Assembly (NCBI GenBank): GCA_902629465.1
Contig: CACOQX010000007.1
Coordinates: forward strand, 1-46,771
From: an uncultured SAR86 cluster bacterium
Lineage (GTDB): Bacteria > Pseudomonadota > Gammaproteobacteria > Magnimaribacterales > AG-339-G14
Direction of reading: 5' to 3'
Length of the DNA: 46,771 nucleotides
Positions 39,306 to 46,771 of this stretch are shown piece by piece. Both the position numbers and the translations under genes were made by a program. The number at the start of each line of letters is the position of its first letter. Position 1 is the first letter of the stretch. The notes below the pieces were generated by a model, which searched no databases, had not been told where the DNA came from, and saw only the letters and a list, made by a program, of their open reading frames with translations.

Positions 39306-42011
39306 ATGGCTAAACCAGAAAGCACCGCAGATACCGACTCCGTCATTCTCATCGATGGGTCTTCATATGTATATCGTGCTTACCATGCTTTGCCGCCCTT
39401 AACGACTTCCTCTGGTCAGCCAACTGGCGCGGTTAGAGGTGTAACCACCATGGTGATGCGAATTTTAGAAGACCATCCAAATTCACCCATTGGGATGATC
39501 TTCGATGCCAAAGGCGATACTTTTCGTCACGACATGTATAAAGAATACAAAGCCAATCGACCGCCGATGCCAGAAGATTTGCGTCCACAAATTCAACCCA
39601 TTTATGACATTGTTGAGGCCTTGGGTATAAAGATTTTTGTAGTTGATAATGTCGAGGCCGATGATGTGATTGGCACGCTTGCCAAGCAAGCAGAAGAAAA
39701 GGGTATTTCTACTGTGATTTCTACTGGCGATAAAGATTTGGCACAACTCGTAACTAAAAACATCAAATTGGTGAATACCATGACCAATGAAGTTCTGGAT
39801 CAAAAAGGGGTCGAGAAAAAGTTTGGAGTAACCCCAGAACAAATCATCGATTACTTGGCACTTGTTGGGGATACTTCGGATAACATTCCAGGGGTAAATA
39901 AAGTCGGTCCCAAAACTGCCGTCAACTGGTTAAGCAAATATGGAACGGTTGAAACCATCATTGAAAAAGCTGAAGAAATTACAGGTAAGGTTGGCGAATA
40001 CCTACGCGAAGGCATTGAGCAACTCAAACTCTCGCAACAATTAACCACCATTAAAAAAGATGTCACTTTGGATTTTGGGATTGAGGACTTGGCAGTAGGA
40101 GAAACCGATCAAGCTAAATTGCACAAGCTATTTACCGAACTGGAGTTTAAGACTTTATTAAAAAGTGCAGAAACAAAAAAAACTCCAGCAACAAGCTCTA
40201 ATGGCTCAGCTTCAAAGGACAATTACCGTGCCATTCTGAGTAAAAAAGATTTGGATGGTCTCATTAAAGAATTGAAAAAAGCCAAAGTTTTGGCTTTTGA
40301 TACCGAAACGGATTCTTTGGATTTTACTCAAGCCAACTTGGTTGGTTTATCAATTGCAACAGACGAAGAAAATGCATACTACATTCCGGTAGGTCACGAT
40401 TACGAGGGCGCTCCCAAGCAACTCGATCGAGACGAGGTTTTAAAAAAACTCAAACCAATCATTGAAAAAACTCCTTTGATAGGTCAGCACTTAAAATTTG
40501 ATCGTAATGTTTTAGCAAATTATGACATCCATTTGAATATCATTGAAAACGACACGATGTTGATGTCTTACGTCTATGATCCAACTGCGACTCGTCATAA
40601 TTTAGATGCCATGGCGAGTCATTATTTAAATGTCAAAACCACAACTTTTGAAGATGTCGCGGGTAAGGGCGTAAAACAACTTACTTTCAATCAGATACCT
40701 TTGGAAAAAGCGAGTGACTATGCAGCAGAAGATGCAGATGTTACTTTCCGTTGCTATTCCCATTTGAAACCAGCTTTAGCAAAGACACCTTCTTTGGAAA
40801 AAGTCTTGCACGAAATTGAATTACCTTTGGTGCCGGTGCTTTCGGATATGGAACAAGCTGGGACTTTAGTAAACGAAGAGGCTTTGAAAGTTCAATCCAA
40901 TAATTTAGGACAACGTATAAGTGGGCTTGAAGAACAAGCTTACCGTGAAGCAGGAAAAGAATTCAACTTGGCTTCTACCAAAGATTTAAGAGCAATTTTC
41001 TTCGATGAGATGGAACTACCTGTTGTGAAAAAAACTCCTGGCGGCCAACCTTCTACCGATGAGTCGGTTTTACAAGAATTGGCTAATCATTACGAATTAC
41101 CAAAAATTCTATTGGAACATCGAACTTTGGCAAAATTGAAAAGTACTTATACAGATAGTCTGCCGCAACAAATATCAAAAAAGACGGGTCGCGTGCATAC
41201 TTCTTTTCATCAAGCTGTGACTTCAACTGGGAGATTGTCTTCTGCTGATCCCAATTTGCAAAACATTCCAATCAAAACTGATGAAGGTAGGCTTATCAGA
41301 ACGGCTTTTGTTGCTCCCAAGGGTTATCAATTATTAGCAGTCGACTATTCGCAAATTGAACTGCGCATCATGGCGCATCTTTCTGAAGATAAAGGTCTGA
41401 TTACGGCATTCGAAAATGGCGAAGACATTCATTCTGTTACAGCGGCAGAGGTCTTTGCTGAACCCGGAGAGGAAGTTAGTGCGGAACAACGTCGTGGCGC
41501 CAAGGCAATCAACTTCGGTTTAATCTATGGCATGTCAGCTTTCGGTCTGAGCAAAGCTTTGAATATTTCTAGACCTTTAGCTGCTGATTATATTGATTCG
41601 TATTTTCACAAATATCCTGGCGTTAAATTGTATATGGAACGCACCAAGGAGCTTGCTAAAGAGAAAGGTTATGTTGAAACCTTCTTTGGCAGAAGACTTT
41701 ATTTACCTGGAATCCACAGCGGGCGCAGTCGAATGGCAGCTGAGCGAGCAGCAATCAATGCGCCCATGCAAGGAACTGCAGCTGACATTATGAAAATTGC
41801 AATGATTGAAATTCATGAGTGGCTAGCCAAAGGCAAGGTTGATGCTCGAATGATCATGCAAGTTCATGATGAAGTAATTTTAGAGGTCAAAGATCAAGAT
41901 GCTTCTAAAGTCGAACAGGAAGTTACAAAAATCATGCAGGATGCAGCTAAATTGAGAGTACCTTTGGAAGTTGAAAGCGGCTTAGCTTCCAATTGGGGCG
42001 AAGCTCATTAA
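39306..42011 (+). CDS. polA: DNA polymerase I
   Basis: 901 residues, complete. N-terminal 5'-nuclease (LIDGSSYVYRAYHAL, about 14-28; DKDLAQLV; GDTSDNIPGV), a central 3'-5' exonuclease with VLAFDTETDSLDF (about residue 331) and its later acidic residues, and the family A polymerase: DPNLQNIPIKT, AVDYSQIELRIMAHLS (Asp at about 680), RRGAKAINFGLIYGMS and MQVHDEVILEV (about 853). So proofreading is intact. It fills gaps in Okazaki-fragment processing and excision repair. Ends 115 bp before engB, facing it, as in other gammaproteobacteria. Confidence 0.97.
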   Translation: MAKPESTADTDSVILIDGSSYVYRAYHALPPLTTSSGQPTGAVRGVTTMVMRILEDHPNSPIGMIFDAKGDTFRHDMYKEYKANRPPMPEDLRPQIQPIYDIVEALGIKIFVVDNVEADDVIGTLAKQAEEKGISTVISTGDKDLAQLVTKNIKLVNTMTNEVLDQKGVEKKFGVTPEQIIDYLALVGDTSDNIPGVNKVGPKTAVNWLSKYGTVETIIEKAEEITGKVGEYLREGIEQLKLSQQLTTIKKDVTLDFGIEDLAVGETDQAKLHKLFTELEFKTLLKSAETKKTPATSSNGSASKDNYRAILSKKDLDGLIKELKKAKVLAFDTETDSLDFTQANLVGLSIATDEENAYYIPVGHDYEGAPKQLDRDEVLKKLKPIIEKTPLIGQHLKFDRNVLANYDIHLNIIENDTMLMSYVYDPTATRHNLDAMASHYLNVKTTTFEDVAGKGVKQLTFNQIPLEKASDYAAEDADVTFRCYSHLKPALAKTPSLEKVLHEIELPLVPVLSDMEQAGTLVNEEALKVQSNNLGQRISGLEEQAYREAGKEFNLASTKDLRAIFFDEMELPVVKKTPGGQPSTDESVLQELANHYELPKILLEHRTLAKLKSTYTDSLPQQISKKTGRVHTSFHQAVTSTGRLSSADPNLQNIPIKTDEGRLIRTAFVAPKGYQLLAVDYSQIELRIMAHLSEDKGLITAFENGEDIHSVTAAEVFAEPGEEVSAEQRRGAKAINFGLIYGMSAFGLSKALNISRPLAADYIDSYFHKYPGVKLYMERTKELAKEKGYVETFFGRRLYLPGIHSGRSRMAAERAAINAPMQGTAADIMKIAMIEIHEWLAKGKVDARMIMQVHDEVILEVKDQDASKVEQEVTKIMQDAAKLRVPLEVESGLASNWGEAH

Positions 42012-42086
42012 GCAAAGAACTTTTTCAAACATCCTTAGTCTAAAAAGCGTTCTCCTAAAAAATAAGGAAATACATAATCCTTGTGG

Positions 42087-42124
42087 CCCGTCAGCATCTC
42101 TCTCCCCTGAAAACTGCTGACGGG
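42087..42124. terminator. Strong hairpin between polA and engB
   Basis: CCCGTCAGC (42087-42095) pairs perfectly with GCTGACGGG (42116-42124) around a 20-base loop, followed by TTTAAAC. It can terminate polA transcription. The T run is short, so it may also be the 3' end of a small RNA in the place where other gammaproteobacteria carry Spot 42 or ErsA. Confidence 0.6.
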
Positions 42125-42125
42125 T

Positions 42126-42734
42126 TTAAACTTCTAAAAGTAGCTTAATTTTATTTAACAAAGTTTCCAAACCTATTTTTTTAGTTGCAGAAAACGCGAG
42201 CGAGTCGACGATGGCAGGATAAGCGGCCATTTTTTCTGCGACAACCTTGAGAGCAGTCTGAGTTTCTTTGTTATTGAGTTTATCGGCTTTGGTTAAAACC
42301 AAATGTATGGGCAAGTTCAGTGATTCACAAAGATCCAAAAACTCTAGGTCTTTATTTTGAAAAGGATGACGCATATCCATGATTAAAATTAAATCGGACA
42401 GGGCTGCTCTTTTCTCTAAATAACTCAAAATCAATTTGGCCCAAGAATTTTGATCTTGCTTACTCGCTTTGGCGTAACCAAAACCCGGCAGATCAATTAT
42501 TTTTTTCCCCGTATCATTTTCCAGATGAAAAAAGTTTATGGATTGGGTTCTTCCCGGAGTGTTGGAGGTTTTGGCAAGCTTTTTTTGGTTGGCTAGCGCA
42601 TTAATCAAGGTGGACTTACCTGAATTTGATCTACCACAAAGAGCAATCTCATTACCCTCGTCAGAAGGGAAAAGTTTGCTCTCGGTTGCCGCACAGGCAA
42701 AGGCCAGAGGCAAAGGTTTTGACTTATAACTCAT
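42126..42734 (-). CDS. engB: Ribosome biogenesis GTPase EngB (YsxC/YihA)
   Basis: 202 residues with all GTPase boxes: G1 ALCGRSNSGKSTLINAL (about 31-47), G2 TPGRTQSINFF, G3 DLPGFGYA, G4 LTKADKL, G5 FSATKKIG. It has the size and spacing of EngB, needed for 50S ribosomal subunit assembly. Convergent with polA and divergent from the cytochrome gene, as usual for this locus. Confidence 0.95.
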   Translation of the reverse strand: MSYKSKPLPLAFACAATESKLFPSDEGNEIALCGRSNSGKSTLINALANQKKLAKTSNTPGRTQSINFFHLENDTGKKIIDLPGFGYAKASKQDQNSWAKLILSYLEKRAALSDLILIMDMRHPFQNKDLEFLDLCESLNLPIHLVLTKADKLNNKETQTALKVVAEKMAAYPAIVDSLAFSATKKIGLETLLNKIKLLLEV

Positions 42735-42764
42735 TCTTCTAAAATCAGGAAAAACAATATTCTA

Positions 42765-42775
42765 TAGTATATAAT
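42765..42775. promoter_or_regulatory. Candidate divergent -10 boxes between engB and the cytochrome gene
   Basis: On the plus strand TATAAT at 42770-42775 lies 32 bp before the cytochrome start; on the minus strand TATACT (42765-42770) serves engB. No good -35 is seen for either. Confidence 0.35.
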
Positions 42776-42807
42776 TGCCAACCATTTAGCCCTCTAATAA
42801 AGTATAA

Positions 42808-43446
42808 ATGATAAAAAAATTATTTCTTCTATCGCTTCTAGTTAGTTCCTTAAGTATCTTTGCTGCTACAGGAGAAATGGCTGAAGCTAAACCCATGAAA
42901 AAAGGTGATGCCGAAAAAGGCTCTAAACTTGTTGGCACTTGTGTTGCTTGCCATGGGGCTGATGGCAACAGTGTAGTGGGACAGTGGCCAACTTTAGCTG
43001 GGCAAAGAGAAAGTTATCTCTTTGAGCAACTTGAACACATCAGGGATGAAGAACGTATCATCGCGGTTATGAAAGGCCTTTTAAATAATTATTCTGATGA
43101 CGACTTAAGAGATGTGTCTGCATTTTATGCCAGCCAAAAAACTAAGGTAAGTCAGGCAGATGAAACTAATTTAGCCTTAGGCCAACAAATATATCGAGCA
43201 GGAAATCTAAAATCAGGAGTACCAGCATGCACTGGCTGTCATGGACCGGCAGGCAAAGGCCTAGAGTCAGCGCAATACCCAATGCTTGGTGGACAGAAAG
43301 CAGAATATGTAGTCACAAGTTTGATTGCCTATCAAACTGGAGAGAGAGCTATCGATGAACATGGCAAAATTATGCAAGGGATAGCTTCAAGACTCACCAT
43401 CGAAGAGATTAGGGCGGTCGCCAATTATGTTTCAGGCCTTTATTAA
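42808..43446 (+). CDS. Dihaem cytochrome c4
   Basis: 212 residues with a signal peptide (MIKKLFLLSLLVSSLSIFAA) and two haem c sites: CVACH (Cys45, Cys48, His49) and CTGCH (Cys141, Cys144, His145). Axial Met candidates are Met89 (VMKGL) and Met189 (IMQGI). The two-lobed 20-kDa form is cytochrome c4, a periplasmic electron carrier to terminal oxidases. Its last 20 bases overlap the start of dsbA, and its place between engB and dsbA is the usual one in gammaproteobacteria. Confidence 0.93.
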   Translation: MIKKLFLLSLLVSSLSIFAATGEMAEAKPMKKGDAEKGSKLVGTCVACHGADGNSVVGQWPTLAGQRESYLFEQLEHIRDEERIIAVMKGLLNNYSDDDLRDVSAFYASQKTKVSQADETNLALGQQIYRAGNLKSGVPACTGCHGPAGKGLESAQYPMLGGQKAEYVVTSLIAYQTGERAIDEHGKIMQGIASRLTIEEIRAVANYVSGLY

Positions 43447-44050
43447 AAAAATTTTACTAGCATTTATTTTCTCAATCAGTTCAGTGCTGATTGCTGAAGA
43501 TTACCAGCCAGGCAAGCACTATCAGGTTTTATCCGAACCCATTGCTACTCGAGATTCAAAAAAAATCGAAGTCATTGAGTTCTTTTGGTTTGGATGTGGA
43601 CATTGTTATAGTTTAGAAAATCAACTTAATAGCTGGGAGAAGAAACTTCCAGCGGACATAGATTTTTGGCGCTCACCTATTACTTGGAATGAAATGGCTA
43701 AAACGCATGCCAAATTATTTTATGCTGCAGAATTTTTTAAAAAGCCTGAAATTATTTCAAATACTTTTGTCTCGATTCATGCCAATCAGCGCATGATGAC
43801 TTCTGACAGAGAGCTACAACCTTTTTTTGCAAGCTTCGGTATTGCCGAGGATCAGTACCAATCTTTGTTCAATTCTTTTGCGATGCAGAACAAAATCCGC
43901 AGAGCTCATACCTTCGGACTCAAATATGAAATCCGAGGAGTACCTGCTTTTATCGTCAATGGAAAATACAAAGTATCAACCTCAAGACAAGTTGGGACTT
44001 CCGAACTCTTGGATGTGGTCGATTACCTTATTAATTTAGAAAGGAATTAA
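43427..44050 (+). CDS. dsbA: Thiol:disulfide interchange protein DsbA
   Basis: 207 residues: signal peptide (FIKKILLAFIFSISSVLIAE), then the thioredoxin fold with EFFWFGCGHC (active-site Cys57 and Cys60, CGHC), helical insert and RGVPAFIVNGKY with the cis-Pro. CGHC rather than the CPHC of E. coli DsbA is common in marine gammaproteobacteria. It oxidises cysteines in exported proteins and is recharged by DsbB (38659-39270). Starts 20 bases before the cytochrome stop, so it is co-transcribed with it. Confidence 0.93.
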   Translation: MFQAFIKKILLAFIFSISSVLIAEDYQPGKHYQVLSEPIATRDSKKIEVIEFFWFGCGHCYSLENQLNSWEKKLPADIDFWRSPITWNEMAKTHAKLFYAAEFFKKPEIISNTFVSIHANQRMMTSDRELQPFFASFGIAEDQYQSLFNSFAMQNKIRRAHTFGLKYEIRGVPAFIVNGKYKVSTSRQVGTSELLDVVDYLINLERN

Positions 44051-44051
44051 C

Positions 44052-44879
44052 ATGAGATACAAATCAAACCTGTTCATTCCAGGTCATACGCTCGATCGTT
44101 TGGATCGAGGTCTAAATAGCAACGCGAGTGCTCTCATAATCGATCTTGAAGACGGTTGTCCAGAAGATAAAAAAATCGATGCACGTGAAGAATTGATTGG
44201 CCTTTTAAAAAAAGGCAATGTCTTTACCAAGCCGTTGTTTGTCAGAGTCAACGATGCAATGAATGAAAATGGCAGACAGGATATTGATGCTTTGTCGGAT
44301 TTTGAAGATCAAATTGAGGCTATTATTCTTCCGAAGACGCAAAGTTTTGATTTCTTAGCAACGCTCGCGCCAATGATCGCTTTTGAAAATAAACTAGTTC
44401 CCTTGATTGAGACGCCAAGAGCAGTCGACACCGTTACACAAATAGCTGCTTTTAAAGGAGTCATCGGCCTATTCTTTGGAGCAGCAGATTTTTCCGCAGG
44501 TATGGGTTCTAAATTAGCATGGGAACCGCTTTTATATGCTCGGCATAAAGTGGCTTTAGCCGCAGCTATGTATAACCTTTTTACCATCGATGCACCATTT
44601 TTCTATATCGATGATGAAGAAGGACTCAAAGAGGAAGCTGAAAAAGTGAAGAACCTTGGTTTTACTGGAAAAGCAGCGATTCATCCATCGCAAATCGATT
44701 TCATCAATGATGCATTTGAACCTACTAAAGAAGAAAAAGAGGAAGCCAAAAAAGTCCTTGAGGAATACCAAAAGATGGACGGTGGAGCTGTTAAAATAGA
44801 TGGCAAAATGGTCGACGAGCCCATTGCAGAAGCGATGCGTTTAAAATTATCTTTAGGAGATAAAGAAAAGGAGGACTAG
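44052..44879 (+). CDS. CitE-like (HpcH/HpaI) CoA-ester lyase
   Basis: 275 residues of the CitE/malyl-CoA-lyase TIM-barrel family: NLFIPGHTLDRLDRGLNS at the start, ALIIDLEDGCPEDKK, VPLIETPRAVD (Glu metal ligand), LFFGAADFSAGMG (Asp ligand) and GKAAIHPSQIDFINDAF. Metal and CoA residues of the family are there. It splits or makes a beta-hydroxyacyl-CoA such as citramalyl-CoA or malyl-CoA. It starts one base after the dsbA stop, and its own stop is one base before the MaoC start, forming an operon with the next two genes. Confidence 0.86.
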   Translation: MRYKSNLFIPGHTLDRLDRGLNSNASALIIDLEDGCPEDKKIDAREELIGLLKKGNVFTKPLFVRVNDAMNENGRQDIDALSDFEDQIEAIILPKTQSFDFLATLAPMIAFENKLVPLIETPRAVDTVTQIAAFKGVIGLFFGAADFSAGMGSKLAWEPLLYARHKVALAAAMYNLFTIDAPFFYIDDEEGLKEEAEKVKNLGFTGKAAIHPSQIDFINDAFEPTKEEKEEAKKVLEEYQKMDGGAVKIDGKMVDEPIAEAMRLKLSLGDKEKED

Positions 44880-44880
44880 C

Positions 44881-45399
44881 ATGTCAAAGTCCAGCAAAGA
44901 TTTAGGAAACAATAGATTTAGAGAATCCTTCGGCCGTTATTTCGAAGAATTTGAAGTAGGTCACGTATACGAACATCGTCCCGGCAGAACCATTACCGAA
45001 TCGGACAATACTTGGTTCACGCTTTTAACTATGAATTCGCATCCCCTTCATTTTGATAAAGAGTACGGAAAGGCAACAGAATTTGGGAAAAATTTAGTCA
45101 ATAGTACCTTCACCGTATCTGTTATGGTTGGCATGAGTGTGAGTGATATCAGCCAAAAAGCCATAGCCAATCTTGGTTGGACCGACATTGTTCTTCCACA
45201 TCCATTGTTTGTCGGCGACACTCTATATTCAGAGTCCGAAGTTTTAGAAAAGCGTCTTTCCGAATCCAGGAAAAATGCTGGCATTGTTACTGTAAAAACA
45301 ATTGGTAAAAACCAAAATGGGGACGTTGTAGCTTCCTTCAAACGCTCTGCTCTAATTCCAACCAAAGGAAATGCTGTAGACGATAAAATCGATTACTAA
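44881..45399 (+). CDS. MaoC-like acyl-CoA hydratase
   Basis: 172 residues with a single hotdog fold. The MaoC signature is visible: GRTITESDNTWFTLLTMNSHPLHFDKEYG (about 39-67), where Asp46-like and His residues form the hydratase dyad, followed by FVGDTLYSESEVLEKR. Such enzymes in operons with CitE and a CoA-transferase hydrate mesaconyl-CoA or itaconyl-CoA. The start ATG lies one base after the CitE stop, with AAAGGAGGA as ribosome site. Confidence 0.86.
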   Translation: MSKSSKDLGNNRFRESFGRYFEEFEVGHVYEHRPGRTITESDNTWFTLLTMNSHPLHFDKEYGKATEFGKNLVNSTFTVSVMVGMSVSDISQKAIANLGWTDIVLPHPLFVGDTLYSESEVLEKRLSESRKNAGIVTVKTIGKNQNGDVVASFKRSALIPTKGNAVDDKIDY

Positions 45400-45400
45400 G

Positions 45401-46570
45401 TTGAAGCAATCTTTAAAAGGCATAAAAGTCCTCGATTTAACCCACATGTTGGCAGGTCCATACACGACTATGATTCTGGCTGATTTGGGTGCCGAAGTTG
45501 TAAAAATCGAGCAACCAAAAACAGGCGATATTACTAGAAATCTTCTAAAGGATGATCCAAAGTATTCTTTGGATGGGATTGGCGCATATCATCTCACTTT
45601 AGGCAGAAATAAAAAAAGTATTGAATTGGATCTCAAATCTGAACAAGGCTTAAAACTTTTCAAAGAGTTGGCCAAAGTGGCAGATGTTGTCGTGGATAAT
45701 TTTAGCCAAGGCGTAACAAAACGTTTAGGTATAGATCATCAATGCTTGAAAAAAGTTAATCCAAAAATCATTACATGTTCAATCAGCGGCTTTGGCGATA
45801 CTGAAGTAAACCGACCGGCTTACGACAATCTCATTCAAGGTTATGCTGGAGCAATGTCCATCACAGGATCAGATAAAGAAAATCCGGTTAAATCCGGTAT
45901 CCCAATAGCTGACTTAGGAGCTGGACTTTATGCGGTAATTGGTATTTTAAGCGCTATACAGTCTCGAGATAAAAATGACTCCGGCGAACATGTGGATATT
46001 TCCATGCTCGATACTCAAGTAAGTTTATTGACATACATGGCTACTATGCATTTTCTCTCGGGCGAGAATCCTGAACCGATTGGAAATCAACACATGAATC
46101 ATGTTCCGTTCAATTCTTACAGAACTTCTGATGGCTTTATCCAAATAGGAGTTGTTGCAGAAGATTTTTGGCCTAGCCTGATTGAAGCGCTTGATTTGAG
46201 ACAATTGGATACTGAAGAAAATAAAGTAAGAAGCGGTCGGTTAAAAAATAGAGAACATATTGATCAGGTTGTGCAAGAAGTTTTCATTACAAATACTACT
46301 GAGCATTGGTTGAAAACATTACAAAAACATCGAGTTCCTTGTGGACCTATTAATACTCTTTCCGAAACTTTCCAAGACGCTGACCTCTTAAAAAGAAATA
46401 TGATTGTTGAGGTTCTTCAAGATAGCGGTGCGTCGGTAAAAATGCCTGGTAACCCAGTAAAAATTTCTAATCACGATGAAGAATTCAGACGCTCACCAAA
46501 ACTTGGTGAACATACTTCTGAAATTTTTAAAGATTGGTTAGATAAAGATATTTCAGTTGATCAAGATTAA
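45401..46570 (+). CDS. CaiB/BaiF (class III) CoA-transferase
   Basis: 389 residues starting at TTG one base after the MaoC stop; no ATG lies nearby and the family N-terminus LKGIKVLDLTHMLAGPYTTMILADLGAEVVKIE aligns from here. Further: RNKKSIELDLKS, GVTKRLGID, GFGDTEVNRPAYDNLIQGYAG with the catalytic Asp, and GEHVDISMLDTQVSLL. Moves CoA between carboxylic acids. With CitE and MaoC it makes a set fitting itaconate/mesaconate-type breakdown, in which the transferase activates the acid, the hydratase makes citramalyl-CoA and the lyase yields acetyl-CoA and pyruvate. Confidence 0.9.
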   Translation: MKQSLKGIKVLDLTHMLAGPYTTMILADLGAEVVKIEQPKTGDITRNLLKDDPKYSLDGIGAYHLTLGRNKKSIELDLKSEQGLKLFKELAKVADVVVDNFSQGVTKRLGIDHQCLKKVNPKIITCSISGFGDTEVNRPAYDNLIQGYAGAMSITGSDKENPVKSGIPIADLGAGLYAVIGILSAIQSRDKNDSGEHVDISMLDTQVSLLTYMATMHFLSGENPEPIGNQHMNHVPFNSYRTSDGFIQIGVVAEDFWPSLIEALDLRQLDTEENKVRSGRLKNREHIDQVVQEVFITNTTEHWLKTLQKHRVPCGPINTLSETFQDADLLKRNMIVEVLQDSGASVKMPGNPVKISNHDEEFRRSPKLGEHTSEIFKDWLDKDISVDQD

Positions 46571-46638
46571 GGCTGCCCACTCTTTTCAGGAACAATTTAG
46601 AGGATTAAACTAAATTGAATTATTCAGGAGAGAAAAAC

Positions 46639-46771
46639 ATGGATGCGGAAAAACTCAGTCAATTAACTCAAAAAGTCATAGGTGATGCAGCAGGAGCAGT
46701 TGGGTTGCTGCTGGCCTACATTGGTGATCAATCAAAAGTTTATACAACAATGGATGAACTAGGCCCTTCAA
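46639..46771 (+). CDS. Start of a SAM-dependent methyltransferase-like protein (cut by window edge)
   Basis: 44 codons from the ATG at 46639, with a strong ribosome site (CAGGAG) eight bases upstream. The peptide MDAEKLSQLTQKVIGDAAGA continues VGLLLAYIGDQSKVYTTMDELGPS, which resembles the N-terminal winged-helix part of class I methyltransferases, where an IGD(K/Q)xxLYxxM pattern is frequent. The catalytic domain lies beyond the window, so the call is tentative. Starts 68 bp after the CoA-transferase. Confidence 0.5.
   Translation, partial: MDAEKLSQLTQKVIGDAAGAVGLLLAYIGDQSKVYTTMDELGPS

Noticed and set aside
42087-42124. Calling the polA-engB gap Spot 42 (spf) outright
   Set aside because: Only position and a hairpin agree; the sequence does not match what I know of Spot 42, so it is listed as a possibility only.

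Overview
The window is AT-rich chromosomal DNA that most resembles a free-living marine gammaproteobacterium with a compact genome, of the SAR86 kind. That placement is an inference from gene order (polA, engB, cytochrome c4, dsbA) and from the catabolic gene content; there is no rRNA or other marker to settle it. Genes are tightly packed, with many short overlaps. I saw no tRNA, rRNA, insertion sequence, integrase or CRISPR array.

Layout. (1) 1-10.7 kb: lipid/xenobiotic-type metabolism: an amidase (cut by the window edge), a DUF3604 lipoprotein, a metallo-beta-lactamase-fold hydrolase, an old-yellow-enzyme reductase, a DUF1330 protein, a TPR protein, a homocysteine S-methyltransferase-like enzyme, a nitronate monooxygenase-like enzyme, a GMC oxidoreductase and a zinc-independent MDR reductase. 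(2) 10.7-11.4 kb: an AT-rich gap holding a 30-residue hydrophobic microprotein with its own candidate promoter, foldable leader and strong terminator. (3) 11.4-19.5 kb: hydrolases, SelO, a VOC protein, a thermonuclease and a cluster of small unknown genes, including a 39-residue Lys-rich ORF coupled to its neighbours. (4) 19.6-37.8 kb: a defence island built as two convergent operons. (5) 37.8-46.8 kb: core genes (HAD phosphatase, dsbB, polA, engB, cytochrome c4, dsbA) and a CitE-MaoC-CaiB CoA-ester operon, ending in a cut methyltransferase-like gene.

The island is the main attraction. Its minus-strand operon (37811 down to 24673) has eleven genes, nearly all overlapping or a few bases apart: a 69-aa protein, a WYL regulator, a coiled-coil protein, a short RmuC, a cytosine-5 DNA methyltransferase, a TerB-like protein, a MORC/MutL-type GHKL ATPase, a Z1 helicase, a DUF4420 PD-(D/E)XK nuclease, an AIPR protein, an Mrr_N-like winged helix and a NERD-UvrD helicase. 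(If the 69-aa leader gene is counted, that is twelve ORFs.) The methyltransferase/GHKL ATPase/Z1/nuclease core matches the MORC-type restriction-modification systems predicted by comparative genomics (Iyer, Abhiman and Aravind, 2008). The surrounding parts are not a standard set that I recognise. The plus-strand operon (19620 to 24676) carries a Cas4/RecB-like nuclease, small membrane proteins and a second helicase with a degenerate NERD-like N-terminus, which meets the first helicase tail to tail with overlapping stop codons.

Both operons are headed by almost the same 17-bp sequence, ACGACRTGATTTGTCGC, placed 22-23 bp from each first start codon. It has a partial dyad (CGAC-N7-GTCG). The simplest reading is an operator for the island's own WYL regulator, tying both arms into one regulon. 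The alternative is a direct repeat left by integration of the island.
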